A DNA stretch of 64,000 nucleotides, taken from positions 1 through 64,000 of the forward strand of contig CAVVWN010000007.1 of NCBI GenBank assembly GCA_963752045.1. The letters run 5' to 3'. The position numbers were made by a program, and so were the translations under genes. Shown piece by piece: positions 34,084 to 46,369 of this stretch (positions within the stretch are counted from its first letter, which is position 1; each line of letters starts with the position of its first letter). Origin of the DNA: DATKDF01 sp963752045. Its GTDB lineage: Bacteria; Acidobacteriota; Vicinamibacteria; Vicinamibacterales; SCN-69-37. The notes under the pieces are model-generated. The model saw nothing but the letters and a program-made list of their open reading frames with translations, did not search any database and was not told the origin of the DNA.

Positions 34084-36442
34084 CTACTGCACCTGGACCG
34101 TGACGCGGTGAATCCTGCCGGTAAACCGGTTGGCGCCCTCCCGGTATTCGGGGGTCACGGGCGTCTCGTTGTCCGTGCCGACGTCGATGCCCTCGTCGGC
34201 GGAGTAGACGAAGGGCATCGTCCTCGGCACGCGGCCCTCGACCGCCGGCTGGCCGTCGACGCTCAGGCGGCTCATGCCGCCCGAGCCCGGATTGCCGCCG
34301 TCGTACGCAAACTCGTAGAGGATCGTGTGACGTCCCGGTGCGAGCGCTGCCGATGAGACGACCGTACGCTCGAGGCCGCCGAAGTTGTAGACGTGATGGA
34401 CGCGTCCCGCCTTCATGTAGAGGCTCCAGCCACCGAACCGTCCGGCCTGCGCGATGATGACGCCGTCGGCGCCGCCCGAGGGCACCTCCACCTCGGCCGT
34501 GATCGTGTGCGACTTGCCCTTGATGTTGATGAACGCATTTTCCGCAATGCCGGTCATGCCCTCGTAGAGCGTGAGCGAGGTGCGCGGGCCCATCAGGTCC
34601 GGCCGGCCGGCCAGCGCCGCATCGAAACGCTCCACGCGGCGGTCGTCGAGCGGATACACCTTGTTGCGAATCGCTTCCGTGTCGAAGACGGCCTGAAGCT
34701 CGCGGAGCTTCTCCGGGTTCTCGGCCGCCAGATCCCGGGCCTGGCTGAAGTCCTCCACGACGTTATAGAGCTCCCAGCGGTCCTCGTCGAAGGACGGAAG
34801 CGGCGCCATGAGCCACGGAATGGAATGGCGCGTGGCCGCGACCCAGCCCTCGTGATAGATGGCGCGATTGCCGAACATCTCGAAGTACTGCGTCGTGCGG
34901 CGCTCGGGCGCCGCCGCATCCGCGAACGTGTAGGCCATCGACACGCCGTCCATCGCCCGCTGCGTCGACGCCGTTCACCATCGTCGGCTCGGGCAGGGTC
35001 GCCGCCTCGAGCACGGTCGGTGCGATGTCGATCACATGATGGAACTGCGAGCGCACTTCGCCGCGCGCCGTGATGCGGCTCGGCCAGTGCATCACCATGG
35101 CGTTGCGCGTGCCGCCGAAGTGCGAGGCGACCTGTTTGGTCCACTGAAACGGCGTATTGCCGGCATGGGCCCAGCCGACCGCGAAGTGGGGGAACGTCTC
35201 CGGGCCGCCCCAGTCTTCGAGGTGGGGCAACTGCGACGCGATGTCGCTCACGATGCCGTTGAGCGCGAGGAGCTCGTTGTAGGTACCGTCGGGCCCGCCC
35301 TCCGCACTGGCGCCGTTGTCACCCGCGATGTAGATGACGAGCGTGTTCTCGAGCTCCCCCATGTCGCGGATGGCCCCGATCAGCCGCCCGATCTCGAAAT
35401 CGGTGTGCTCGCCGAATCCGGCGAACGTCTCCATCTGCCGGGCGAAGAGCCGCTTCTGATCGTCGGTGAGCGAGTCCCAGGCCGGGATCTCGGCGGGTCG
35501 CTCGGTGAGCGCCGTCCCGGCCGGCACGACGCCGTCGGCAATCTGACGCGCCAGCGTTTCCTCGCGCAGACGGTCCCACCCCTCGTCGAACCGGCCCCGG
35601 TACTTCTCGATCCACTCCTTCGGCACGTGATGCGGTGCGTGGGTCGCGCCCGTGGCGAAGTAGACGAAGAACGGCTTGTCGGGCGTCAGCGACTGCTGAA
35701 AGCGCACCCACGAGATCGCCTGGTTCGTCATGTCGGTCGTGAAGTGGTATTCGGGGTCGTGGGGCACCTCGACCCGCGTCACGCCGTCGTAGACCGCGGG
35801 AGCCCACTGGTTGGTCTCGCCGCCGATGAAGCCGTAGAACTTGTCGAATCCGGAACGCGTCGGCCAGCGATCGTACGGACCGGACACCGACGCCTCCCAC
35901 GGCGCGGTCTCGTGGTACTTGCCGAAGGCCGCCGTGCTGTACCCGTTCTGGCGGAGGATCTCGGCGAGCGGCGTGACGCTCGCTGGGCGCACGCCGGTGT
36001 TGCCTGGAAACGCCGTCGCCAGCTCCATGATGGCGCCGGCGTTGTTCACATGATGGTTGCGGCCCGTGAGCAGGGCCGTCCGCGTCGGCGAGCAGAGCGC
36101 CGTCGTGTGGAACCGGTTGAAGCGCAGGCCGTTGTCGGCGAGACTCTCGAGCGTCGGTGTGCTGATCGGACCGCCGAACGTGCTGCTGTGCCCGAAGCCG
36201 AAGTCGTCGACGAGAACGATGACGACGTTCGGCGCGCCAGCCGGCGGGGTCACTTCGAACCGTGGTGGCGCCTGCGCGTTGCGCGCGTCACGCTCTGTAA
36301 TCGGCGGGTACTCGGGCTCCTGGATTGGCAGCACCGAGCGGTCGAGACCGCCCGCCGGCGGCGTTTCCACAGTCGGCCCGCCGCACGACGACACCACGAC
36401 CGCCGAGAGGGCGATCAGGACACAACTCCGGTACCACTTCAT
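34084..36442 (-). pseudogene. Arylsulfatase lipoprotein, interrupted by one frameshift
   Basis: The start at 36442 gives a lipoprotein signal (VLIALSAVVVSSCGG, lipobox Cys near 20). The alkaline-phosphatase-fold sulfatase follows, with VIVLVDDFGFGHSSTFGG (metal Asp pair), the formylglycine site CSPTRTALLTGR, DNGASAEGG and HFGGTRNAMVMHWP. The frame breaks near 34955-34972: the sequence VNGVDAA continues as MDGVSMAYTFADA only after dropping one base. The second part runs to 34084 and contains a C-terminal lectin-like beta domain. Both halves are otherwise intact, so either the gene was broken recently or a single base was added in assembly. Sulfatases of this kind remove sulfate from polysaccharides or sulfolipids. 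Confidence 0.8.
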
Positions 36443-36526
36443 GCTGGATCTCCTGAACAAGGCTCAAGAAGGCTACCACGAAGATGCAGCCCCCCTGTCT
36501 GCTCCTGCCTGGCGACTTCTACTCGC

Positions 36527-38569
36527 CTACCGGCGCGCCGCCGGTTCGTCCCTGGTGGTCCACTTCTCCCACCAGTAGCGCAGGTAGAGCTGCGTGCGCA
36601 GGAAGTTCGAAGGCGTCGACGACGTGCCGTGCCATTCGTTGTTGAAGCGCAGCATCGCCGTGGGCACGCCCACGGCCTTGAGCGCCTGGTAGAACTCCTC
36701 CGTCTGGCCCATGGGCGTGCGCATGTCGAGGACGCCGGTCATGAGCATCGTCGGCGTCTTCACGTTGCCGACGTACATGAGCGGCGACCGGCGCAGGTGC
36801 TCGCTGGGATCCTCCCAGGGGAACTTCTCGAAGTCCTCGTACCACCGCAGCGGATTTCCGTCCACGTTCCCTACGAACGAGATCCAGTTGATGACCGGGC
36901 ACTGCGACGCCGCCGCCGCGAACCGGTCCGTGTGCCCCACTGTCCACGCCGTGAGGACGCCGCCGCCCGAACACCCGTAGACGAACATGTTGCGCTCGTC
37001 GACGTAGCCTTTGGCGATGACGGTGTCGACGCCCTTCATCAGATCGTCGAAGTCCTTCGACGGGTAGGCGTACTTGATCGCGTTCCCGAACTCGCTGCCG
37101 TAGCCGGTCGAGCCGCGCGGGTTGGTGTAGAGCACGAGATATCCGTTGGCAGCGTGCTCCTGCCAGGCGAAGTTGAAGCCGACGCCGTACATCGAGTGCG
37201 GTCCGCCGTGAATCGACAGCATCAGCGGGTACTTCTTCGAGGGATCGAAGTCCGGCGGCTTGATGACCCAGCCCTGCACCTTGTAGTTGTCCAGCGAGTC
37301 GTACCAGATCTCCTCCACCTCGCCGAGCGTGACATGCCCGAGCACGTCGGCGTTCACGTCGGTGAGCTGCCGCACGTTCGACGGGTTCGCGAGCGAGAAC
37401 GACACGATGTCGCCGGGCTTGTGGAAGCTCGTGATCGTGCCGACGGCCTGTCCGCTCCGGTTGACGTCACTCAGACTCACAAGGTGCGTGCCGGTCGTGA
37501 CCGAACGGATCGGGCCGTCGAGCGGGGCGTAGTGGAGGTTGCGGGTGCCGCTGTCGTCGGCGGCGAAGTAGATGCCGTTCGAGTCGGGCGACCAGGTGAG
37601 GTTGGCGGGCGACCGGTTGAACGTCGCGGTCATGTGCCGCCGGTTACGGCCGTCGATGCCGACCACGTACAGCTCGTTGTCGATGTAGGTATCGGTCGTG
37701 TAGTCGTAGCCGAGGTAGGCGACCCACCGCCCGTCGGGCGAGACCACCGGGCTTCCGTCCGGGCCGCTCCGGTCGCTCAGTTGCCTGAGCGCGCCCGTCT
37801 CGATGTTCAACGCGTAGACGTCGGACTGCCGGTAGTCGCGCTCGGCCCGTTCGCGATTCGTGTCGCGATTGTCCGAGAAGATCACTTCCTTCCCGTCTGG
37901 CGTGAGCGAGAACCCGCCGTAGTTGTACGGGCCGCTCGTGATTTGCCGCTCGGTGCCGCCTTCGGCCGGCACGATGAAGATGTGGGTATGCGCCTCGTCA
38001 ACGAACCCGCGCCGGTCGGCGCGGTAGCTCAGGCTCTCGATGATGCGCGGACCCTCCGTCCAGCGCGCGCCTTCGGGTCGCGCCGGCATCTGGATGGGCC
38101 ACGACCGACGGTCCGCAATGCTCATCGTGAAGAGAATCGACTTGCCGTCGGGCGTCCACGCGATCTCCGACGGGCCGTCTTCAAGCCTGGTGATCTGCGA
38201 CTCGGCGCCCTCGGCGTCCATCCACCGCACGAAGATCTGCGTGCCGCGCGGCTCGCCCTGGCGCGTGAAGGCGATGCGCGTGCCGTCGGGCGACCACACG
38301 GCGCCGGAGCCCTCGGTGAGCATCCGGTTCTTCGACCCGTCGGCGTTCATGATCCACATGTCCGACTGCCGCCGGTCGTTGACCTTGTCCACCCACCCGC
38401 GCGTGTAGATGATCTGGCTGCCGTCGGGCGAGATCTTCGGGTTCGACACCGATTCCATGTCGAAGAACTGTTCGAGCGTGAGCTTCGTCACGGGCCGGGA
38501 CTGCGCGTACGCCGCGGTCGGGGCCGCAAGCGCCGCGACAACGCCGAGAACGGTGAGGGTTCGCGTCAT
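36527..38569 (-). CDS. Exported S9-family peptidase (acylaminoacyl-peptidase-like)
   Basis: A 680-residue protein starting at the ATG at 38569 after GGAGG, with a signal peptide ending AAYA-Q. A seven-bladed propeller of WSPDGTRIAF-type repeats occupies about residues 30-410. The alpha/beta-hydrolase domain follows: VQGWVIKPPDFDPSKKYPL and LSIHGGPHSMYG (oxyanion region), the nucleophile in YGCSGGG (near 530), Asp in TGVLDMRTP (near 612) and His in NNEWHGTSS (near 646). The usual nucleophile elbow is GGSYGG; here it is GCSGGG, with the serine kept. It would cleave short peptides in the periplasm. Confidence 0.92.
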   Translation of the reverse strand: MTRTLTVLGVVAALAAPTAAYAQSRPVTKLTLEQFFDMESVSNPKISPDGSQIIYTRGWVDKVNDRRQSDMWIMNADGSKNRMLTEGSGAVWSPDGTRIAFTRQGEPRGTQIFVRWMDAEGAESQITRLEDGPSEIAWTPDGKSILFTMSIADRRSWPIQMPARPEGARWTEGPRIIESLSYRADRRGFVDEAHTHIFIVPAEGGTERQITSGPYNYGGFSLTPDGKEVIFSDNRDTNRERAERDYRQSDVYALNIETGALRQLSDRSGPDGSPVVSPDGRWVAYLGYDYTTDTYIDNELYVVGIDGRNRRHMTATFNRSPANLTWSPDSNGIYFAADDSGTRNLHYAPLDGPIRSVTTGTHLVSLSDVNRSGQAVGTITSFHKPGDIVSFSLANPSNVRQLTDVNADVLGHVTLGEVEEIWYDSLDNYKVQGWVIKPPDFDPSKKYPLMLSIHGGPHSMYGVGFNFAWQEHAANGYLVLYTNPRGSTGYGSEFGNAIKYAYPSKDFDDLMKGVDTVIAKGYVDERNMFVYGCSGGGVLTAWTVGHTDRFAAAASQCPVINWISFVGNVDGNPLRWYEDFEKFPWEDPSEHLRRSPLMYVGNVKTPTMLMTGVLDMRTPMGQTEEFYQALKAVGVPTAMLRFNNEWHGTSSTPSNFLRTQLYLRYWWEKWTTRDEPAARR

Positions 38570-38630
38570 GGGAGCCTCCAGGGTCCTTGCTGAACGGATG
38601 ACCGGATTATAGCGGCGTACGGCACGCCCG

Positions 38631-40092
38631 TTACGGCCTGCGGACGATCTTGATCGACGAAGTGGCCACCCGGGCCGCCGTGGCACGCCCGTCAGGACCG
38701 ACGTCGAAAACGACCAGCTCGCCGCTCGTGCCGCCGCCCCGCATGCGGAACGTGTGCGGTCCGGCCGGCACGAGCGTGACCCGCCCATTCCATCGAGAGC
38801 CGGTCGTGACCATCGTCAGCTCGTTGCCGAGCACGAGAAACTCTGTCTGGGTATCAGGATCATCGGGACGAGCGTAGATGCCCACGTAGGCTTGCCAGGC
38901 CGGGTCGGCCTTCGGCTCGGGGCGGGGCCGCGCCGTCGCGGCCGCGATAGCCGGCCCGATGGTGCCGAGCACCTCTTCCAGATAGCTTCCCGGGTCGCCA
39001 TCGTCGGCATTGGTGAGGACGATGACGGCGAGTCTTCGCGGCTGGGACGATCTGAATCTGCGTCCGGAAACCCGGCGTGCTGCCGCCGTGACCGACCTGC
39101 ACCTGGTCATCCACGCGGCGAATGGCGAAGCCGAGCCCCTGCCCGCTCTGCCAGTCCGGGCGAAGCCACTCGACGCGGTGCATCTCGCGGATGGTGGACC
39201 CGCGCAGAATCTGGGCGCCGCCGGCCGGGCCGTTCCGGAACTGCAGCGACGCGAACTTCGCCAGGTCCTCGACCGACGTGGCCAGATTGGCCGCCGGCGT
39301 CATCCCGGCCCAGTCGGAGAAGCGCTGAACGCGGCGGGGCTTTCCCGGCACGCGTCGCGAGTACGGCGTGGCCAGACCGGGCATGTCCGGCGTGGGACGC
39401 ATCGTGCTCGAGGTCATGCCCAGCGGCTGCAGGATGTGCGCGGCGACGTACTCATCGTACGGCTGCCCGGAGACGGCGGCGACCACTTCGCCGGCCAGGG
39501 CCCACGCGAGGTTGGAGTACTTGAACTCCGTGTCGCGGTCGAGCACGGTCGCCTGCGCGGGCAGCGCATCGATCATCTGCTGACGGGTTGGCCACCCCAC
39601 CTCGCCGTCGGGCATGCCGGCCGAGTTGCGCGGCAGCCCGGACGTGTGGGTCATCAGGTGCCGAATCGTGATTGGCGGGCTGTCGGCGAACGTGTCGCTC
39701 ACCTTGAACCACGGCAGGTAGCTCACCACCGGGTCGTCGAGGCGGATCTTCCCGGCGTCACGCAGCTGCATGAGCGCGGTTGCCGTGAAGAGCTTCGAGA
39801 TCGACGCGACCCGGTAGATCGTCGACGGTGTGGCGGGCCGTTTCGCCTCGACGTCGGCGAACCCGTAGCCGCGCGACCAGATGAGATCCTGGTCGTACAC
39901 GATCCCCACCGAGATGGCAGGCTGCTCGCGCTCGGCCACGGTGTTTGCGAGCCACCGATCGAGCATTTCGAGGCGGGCCTTGACGTCCGGATGATCGACA
40001 AGCGGCTGCTGAGCGGCAGGCAGCCGAGCGGCGAGTGGGTGCGCGAGGAAGAGGGTGACCGCCGCGACGATCGGCGCGAGAGCGTGGCGCAT
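38631..40092 (-). pseudogene. Beta-lactamase-class serine hydrolase, one frameshift near the end
   Basis: The start at 40092 gives a signal peptide (LAPIVAAVTLFLAHPLAARL). The domain has the three active-site elements: SISK (S and K near 96-99), the YSN of FKYSNLAWAL, and HGG in VGHGGSTPGF. The frame shifts near 39033-39045: QIQIVPAAK is followed in another frame by LAVIVLTNADDGDPG and a further 120 residues of a C-terminal domain. Removing one base restores a continuous protein. Members include esterases, D-aminopeptidases and beta-lactamase-like proteins; the substrate is unknown. The catalytic domain lies entirely before the shift. Confidence 0.8.
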
Positions 40093-40157
40093 GACGTGTC
40101 CTTTCCTGCTGGTGAAGGTGGGATTATACGCGCCTGCCTTCGAGCGCGGGCACTTGC

Positions 40158-42791
40158 TCAACGCCGGTCGAGCGTTTGCAGCCAGTTGGTGACGAAGTCG
40201 AGCGAGCGCGCACCCGGCTCTTCGCGCACGAACAAGAAGTGCTTCCCGTCCGGGCTCAGGCTGTAATGCGGGATCGAGAGGTTTGGGCCGAACCGGTACT
40301 GCTGGTCGAAGAGCAGTCGCGGCGGCGATAGATTGGGGTCGGGGCCGAGCGCGACGTCGACGGCCATCAGGCGCTGGCCGTCGCGATAGTAGATGTGGCG
40401 GCCGTCCGGACTCCACAGCGGATGCAGGCCGCCGCCCGCCGACACCGAGTACCGTCGATCGGCCTGCGGATACGGCGAGAGATAGACCTGGGCCTCCCCG
40501 CCTTCATCAGACGTGTACACCATCCATCGCCCGTCCGGCGAAAACTGGCCCCCGCCTTCGTAGGCCGGCGTCTCGAACAGCGACCGCGGGGCCTCGGTGT
40601 TGTCAAGGGGGACGACGTAGATGTCGCCGCTCGTCACGGGCGAGATTCTGATGAACGCCAGCGTACGGCCGTCGGGAGATACCGATGCCGGAAAGTCACT
40701 GGAACCCGTTGCGGCCAAGGCCTGCTCCCCGCCGGTGCCATCCGCCTTGATCATCGCGAGTGTCGTCGTGGATCTGAAGACGATGTGGTCCGGGCCTGCC
40801 CACTGGGCGTAGCCGGCACCGGAGGGTGCCAGTTTCGTCAAGGCGCCGCGCGCGAGGTCGAGCGTCCACAGGCCGTCACCGCCGGAAAACACGAGGCGCC
40901 GCCCGTCGGGCGAGACGCGCGGGTTGGAGTACTCGCGCGAAGGTCCGATCACTGGCGTCTCCGTGCCGTCGCTGGTCACCCAGACCAGCCGACCCAGTGA
41001 CACGGCACTGCCGGCCGCGATCAGATCACCACTGGCCGACACGCTTGCGGCAAACCCGAGATTGGCCGCGAACGTCACATCCTCTCGAACCCGGATCGGC
41101 GTCTCGGTGACCTGGCCGTCGCGGAGGCGCGCGGCGTAGAGCGCGCCGTCGCGGGCGAGCACCAGGCGGTCGGGAAACGCCGCGATGGCCTGATACGCCT
41201 CCGGCAACGCCACGAACTGCCGCCCGGTCGAGAGGTCGACGCCGTGGAGCGCGTCGTGACCGTCCGTGGAGGTGCTGGTATAGAAGACGAAGGCCGAGTC
41301 GGTCGACGCGACCGGCAGCCTGTGCGCGATCTCACCGCGGGCCACGTCGAGCGTGGTCAGCGCCCGCGCATCCCCGCCGGCGGCCGGTATCGCCCAGAGA
41401 CTGCCCTCGCGACCAAAGACGATCTGGTCATCTGCGCTCCAGGCCAGTCCTGCAACGAAGTCGGCGCGGGTGGCGAGCCGTTGAGAGGCGGTGCCGTCGA
41501 CCGACAGCTTCATGAGGTCGCCCGTATTCGACACCTGGGCCACCTGGGCGCCGTCTGGCGACACGGCCAGCGCGCTGGTCGACGCACTGCCGGGGACCTC
41601 TCTCATCTCCCGATCATCGAGCCGCCGAGTGAAGATCTGGCGTACGCCGGCGCGGACGGCGAAGAAGGCCGCGACGGATCCATCAGCCGAGAGCCGCGGC
41701 ACGCCAAAGAACTCGATGTCCGAGGGCATGTTGAGCGACGCGGCGACCAGCCGCGCGTCGCCGTCGCCGCCTCGATCCCCGAGCGCCACCGCGAACGCCA
41801 CGAGGAGCAGTCCGGCCACCGACCAGGAGAGCAGCGGCGATGCGAACCAGCGGCGCGATGACGACCCGGAGGAAGCCCCCGCGTCTTCCGGCGCCGCCTC
41901 GTCGTGTCCGGCAATGACCTCGTCGAGCAGAATGCGCGCTTCGCCGATGTCGCGCAGCCGCTGCCGCGGATCCTTCGTCAGGCATCGCGAGAGAAGCCGA
42001 CGTATCGACCTGGGCGTCGCGGGCGGCAGTTGCGCAAGGTCCGGCTCGCGCTCGATCACCTTCGCGAGGACATCCGTGATGTCGTCGCCGGGGAACGCAC
42101 GCGTGCCCGTGATCATCTCGTAGAGCACGACGCCGAACGCCCAGACGTCGGCCCGCCGGTCTACGGCCTTGCCGCGCGCCTGCTCGGGCGGCATGTAGGC
42201 GGCCGTGCCCATGATCATCCCGAGCTCGGTGGCGCGCGCCGTGAGGGTCGGGGAATTGGCGACGTGTTGGGCGGACTGCAGTTCAGTCCGCCCTGCGACT
42301 TCAGCCTTGCCCAATCCGAAGTCGAGCAGCTTGGCCTGCCCGTCGGGAGTGACCCGGATGTTGGCCGGCTTGAGGTCACGATGGATGATGCCGCGCTCGT
42401 GCGCCGCCTCGAGCGCGTCGGCGATCTGCCGGCCGATGGCCCACGCCTCGGCAAACGGCAGCGCGGCGGGTGAAGCGCCGGCCGGGCGCAGCATCTCTTC
42501 GAGCGTCCGGCCCTCGACGAGCTCCATCACGATGACCGGGCCGGCGCCAGACTGCTCGAGGCCGTAGATGGACGCGATGTGCGGGTGATTGAGCGACGCG
42601 AGCAGCTGCGCTTCGCGCTCGAATCGCGCCAGCCGGTCCGGATCCGACGCCACGATCTCCGGCAGGGACTTGATGGCGACGTCCCGCCGAAGCCGATCGT
42701 CGTGCGCCCGATAGACCTGCCCCATGCCCCCCTCGCCGATGAGAGCGGTCAGCTCGTAGGGGCCGATGCGTGTGCCGGGCGCGAGACTCAT
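40158..42791 (-). CDS. Ser/Thr protein kinase with TolB-like propeller
   Basis: An 877-residue receptor-type kinase. The kinase domain (about 10-285) has GEGGMGQVYRAHD, the lysine in VAIKSL, catalytic HRDLKPAN (near 134-142), DFG near 156 and GTAAYMPPEQARGK. A membrane helix spans about 312-334. The periplasmic half is a WD40/TolB-like propeller (RLSADGSVAAFF, VSPDGRRLVFSGGDG, FSPDGRWMVYTSDEGG). The activation loop holds an extra AEVAGRTELQSAQ, coded by an intragenic palindrome. The gene is divergent from a similar kinase across a 131-bp palindrome. The propeller presumably senses an external ligand; none is known. Confidence 0.92.
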   Translation of the reverse strand: MSLAPGTRIGPYELTALIGEGGMGQVYRAHDDRLRRDVAIKSLPEIVASDPDRLARFEREAQLLASLNHPHIASIYGLEQSGAGPVIVMELVEGRTLEEMLRPAGASPAALPFAEAWAIGRQIADALEAAHERGIIHRDLKPANIRVTPDGQAKLLDFGLGKAEVAGRTELQSAQHVANSPTLTARATELGMIMGTAAYMPPEQARGKAVDRRADVWAFGVVLYEMITGTRAFPGDDITDVLAKVIEREPDLAQLPPATPRSIRRLLSRCLTKDPRQRLRDIGEARILLDEVIAGHDEAAPEDAGASSGSSSRRWFASPLLSWSVAGLLLVAFAVALGDRGGDGDARLVAASLNMPSDIEFFGVPRLSADGSVAAFFAVRAGVRQIFTRRLDDREMREVPGSASTSALAVSPDGAQVAQVSNTGDLMKLSVDGTASQRLATRADFVAGLAWSADDQIVFGREGSLWAIPAAGGDARALTTLDVARGEIAHRLPVASTDSAFVFYTSTSTDGHDALHGVDLSTGRQFVALPEAYQAIAAFPDRLVLARDGALYAARLRDGQVTETPIRVREDVTFAANLGFAASVSASGDLIAAGSAVSLGRLVWVTSDGTETPVIGPSREYSNPRVSPDGRRLVFSGGDGLWTLDLARGALTKLAPSGAGYAQWAGPDHIVFRSTTTLAMIKADGTGGEQALAATGSSDFPASVSPDGRTLAFIRISPVTSGDIYVVPLDNTEAPRSLFETPAYEGGGQFSPDGRWMVYTSDEGGEAQVYLSPYPQADRRYSVSAGGGLHPLWSPDGRHIYYRDGQRLMAVDVALGPDPNLSPPRLLFDQQYRFGPNLSIPHYSLSPDGKHFLFVREEPGARSLDFVTNWLQTLDRR
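42269..42293. repeat. Intragenic palindrome in the kinase activation loop
   Basis: The 9-bp arms GGGCGGACT and AGTCCGCCC surround GCAGTTC. It codes GRTELQSAQ between DFG and GTAAYMPPEQ, where related kinases have an unrelated short loop. The element resembles the one at 26423-26442. Confidence 0.6.
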
Positions 42792-42834
42792 GAAGTGGCG
42801 AAAGAATACACCAGCCGCTCAGCGGGCCAGCGTC

Positions 42835-42965
42835 AGGGGGACGGGTCTGTTTTCCACAGATTTGCGCAGTTGGGGGCCAGGTCTCCGTGGGTCTCCGTGG
42901 GGCATCTGACCCACGGAGACCTGGCCCCGAACGCGCAAATCTGTGGAAAACAGACCCGTCCCCCT
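42835..42965. repeat. 131-bp two-tier palindrome between divergent kinase genes
   Basis: The outer arms (42835-42867 and 42933-42965) are 33-bp perfect complements. The inner arms (42873-42891 and 42910-42928) are 19-bp perfect complements. The inner part also holds a direct GTCTCCGTGG doublet. The outer arm contains GGGGGACGGGTCTG and AGATTTGC, shared with the palindrome at 25045-25128. The element fills most of the 208-base space that must contain both kinase promoters. Confidence 0.88.
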
Positions 42966-42999
42966 CTTTCGCGGTACCATGCCGGCCTCGGAGGCATGC

Positions 43000-45639
<2,640 letters not shown>

Positions 45640-45650
45640 AGCGCTCCCAC

Positions 45651-46223
45651 TCACATGTGCTCTGCCAGCTTGACCAGCGCGCGCACGACGGCCATCCGGG
45701 CGGCGTCGGGCGACGGCCTGTCGAGCAGCTCCGCGATTTCGGCGTAGCTCAGTTTCAGCTCCACACGAGCCACGACGGCGGCGCGAGCCTCCGGCTCCAG
45801 CTTGGCCAGGGCGGCTTCATAGCGCGCGACCGCCTCGCGCCCGATGGCGGCCTCGAGCGGCGACGTCCCGTCGTCCACCATCCCCGAATCGAGCGCGGCG
45901 GCGGGCGGCTTGACCGCCGAATTTCGCAAGCGTGTCCGCACCCGGTTGACGAAAGCCTGGCGCAGGTAGGCCTGGAGCGCGCCTTCGCCGCGGGGTTCGA
46001 AGCCCTCCAGATTGCGAAACGCCCCCAGCATCGTCTCCTGGACGAGGTCGACAGTGTCGACCGCGTCACGTGCCCACTGGGGCAGCCGCCCGGCGGCCCA
46101 GCGGCGAAGCAGCGGCGTGTGCCGGGCAAAGAGCTCATCGAGGGCCTCGCGGTCGCCCGCGCGGGCGCGTTGCAGGAGGTCCGCCGTCAGGTCGGGCGGA
46201 TGGGGGACGTCTTCGGGAGCCAT
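45651..46223 (-). CDS. ECF RNA polymerase sigma factor
   Basis: The 190-residue protein starts at the ATG at 46223. Region 2 is DTVDLVQETMLGAFRNLEGF, for -10 recognition and core binding. Region 4 is LELKLSYAEIAELLDRPS then PDAARMAVVRALVKLA, with a helix-turn-helix for the -35. The N-terminus (DLTADLLQRARAGDREALDEL) is typical of ECF factors found next to Ser/Thr kinase genes in Acidobacteriota and Planctomycetes, where the kinase replaces an anti-sigma factor. It is convergent with the intact kinase and divergent from a secreted protein. The kinase remnant at 47226 has the N-terminal extension that usually goes with such sigma factors. Confidence 0.88.
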   Translation of the reverse strand: MAPEDVPHPPDLTADLLQRARAGDREALDELFARHTPLLRRWAAGRLPQWARDAVDTVDLVQETMLGAFRNLEGFEPRGEGALQAYLRQAFVNRVRTRLRNSAVKPPAAALDSGMVDDGTSPLEAAIGREAVARYEAALAKLEPEARAAVVARVELKLSYAEIAELLDRPSPDAARMAVVRALVKLAEHM

Positions 46224-46369
46224 GGGACGGGCCGATCTTAATGCGTTCGGTTCGGCCTCCAACCGAGTTTTGGACAGGGAGCCGACACCACATCGGGTTG
46301 CGCCGTCCTGTCAGGCCGCTTTGGGCCGGCCGGACGCGGCCCCTAACCGAGCTCACAGGAGGCCTTTCT

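Noticed and set aside
35036..38593. A 1185-codon plus-strand open frame across the sulfatase and S9 peptidase
   Set aside because: It spans two well-supported minus-strand genes and their gap, and has no domain features.
42979..42999. An upstream ATG at 42979 for the second kinase
   Set aside because: It lacks a ribosome binding site, while the ATG at 43000 has GGAGG 5 bases before it. It cannot be fully excluded.
46223..46262. A longer sigma-factor start at a TTG at 46262
   Set aside because: The extra 13 residues are unlike the family N-terminus. The ATG at 46223 starts with the usual acidic/helical segment.
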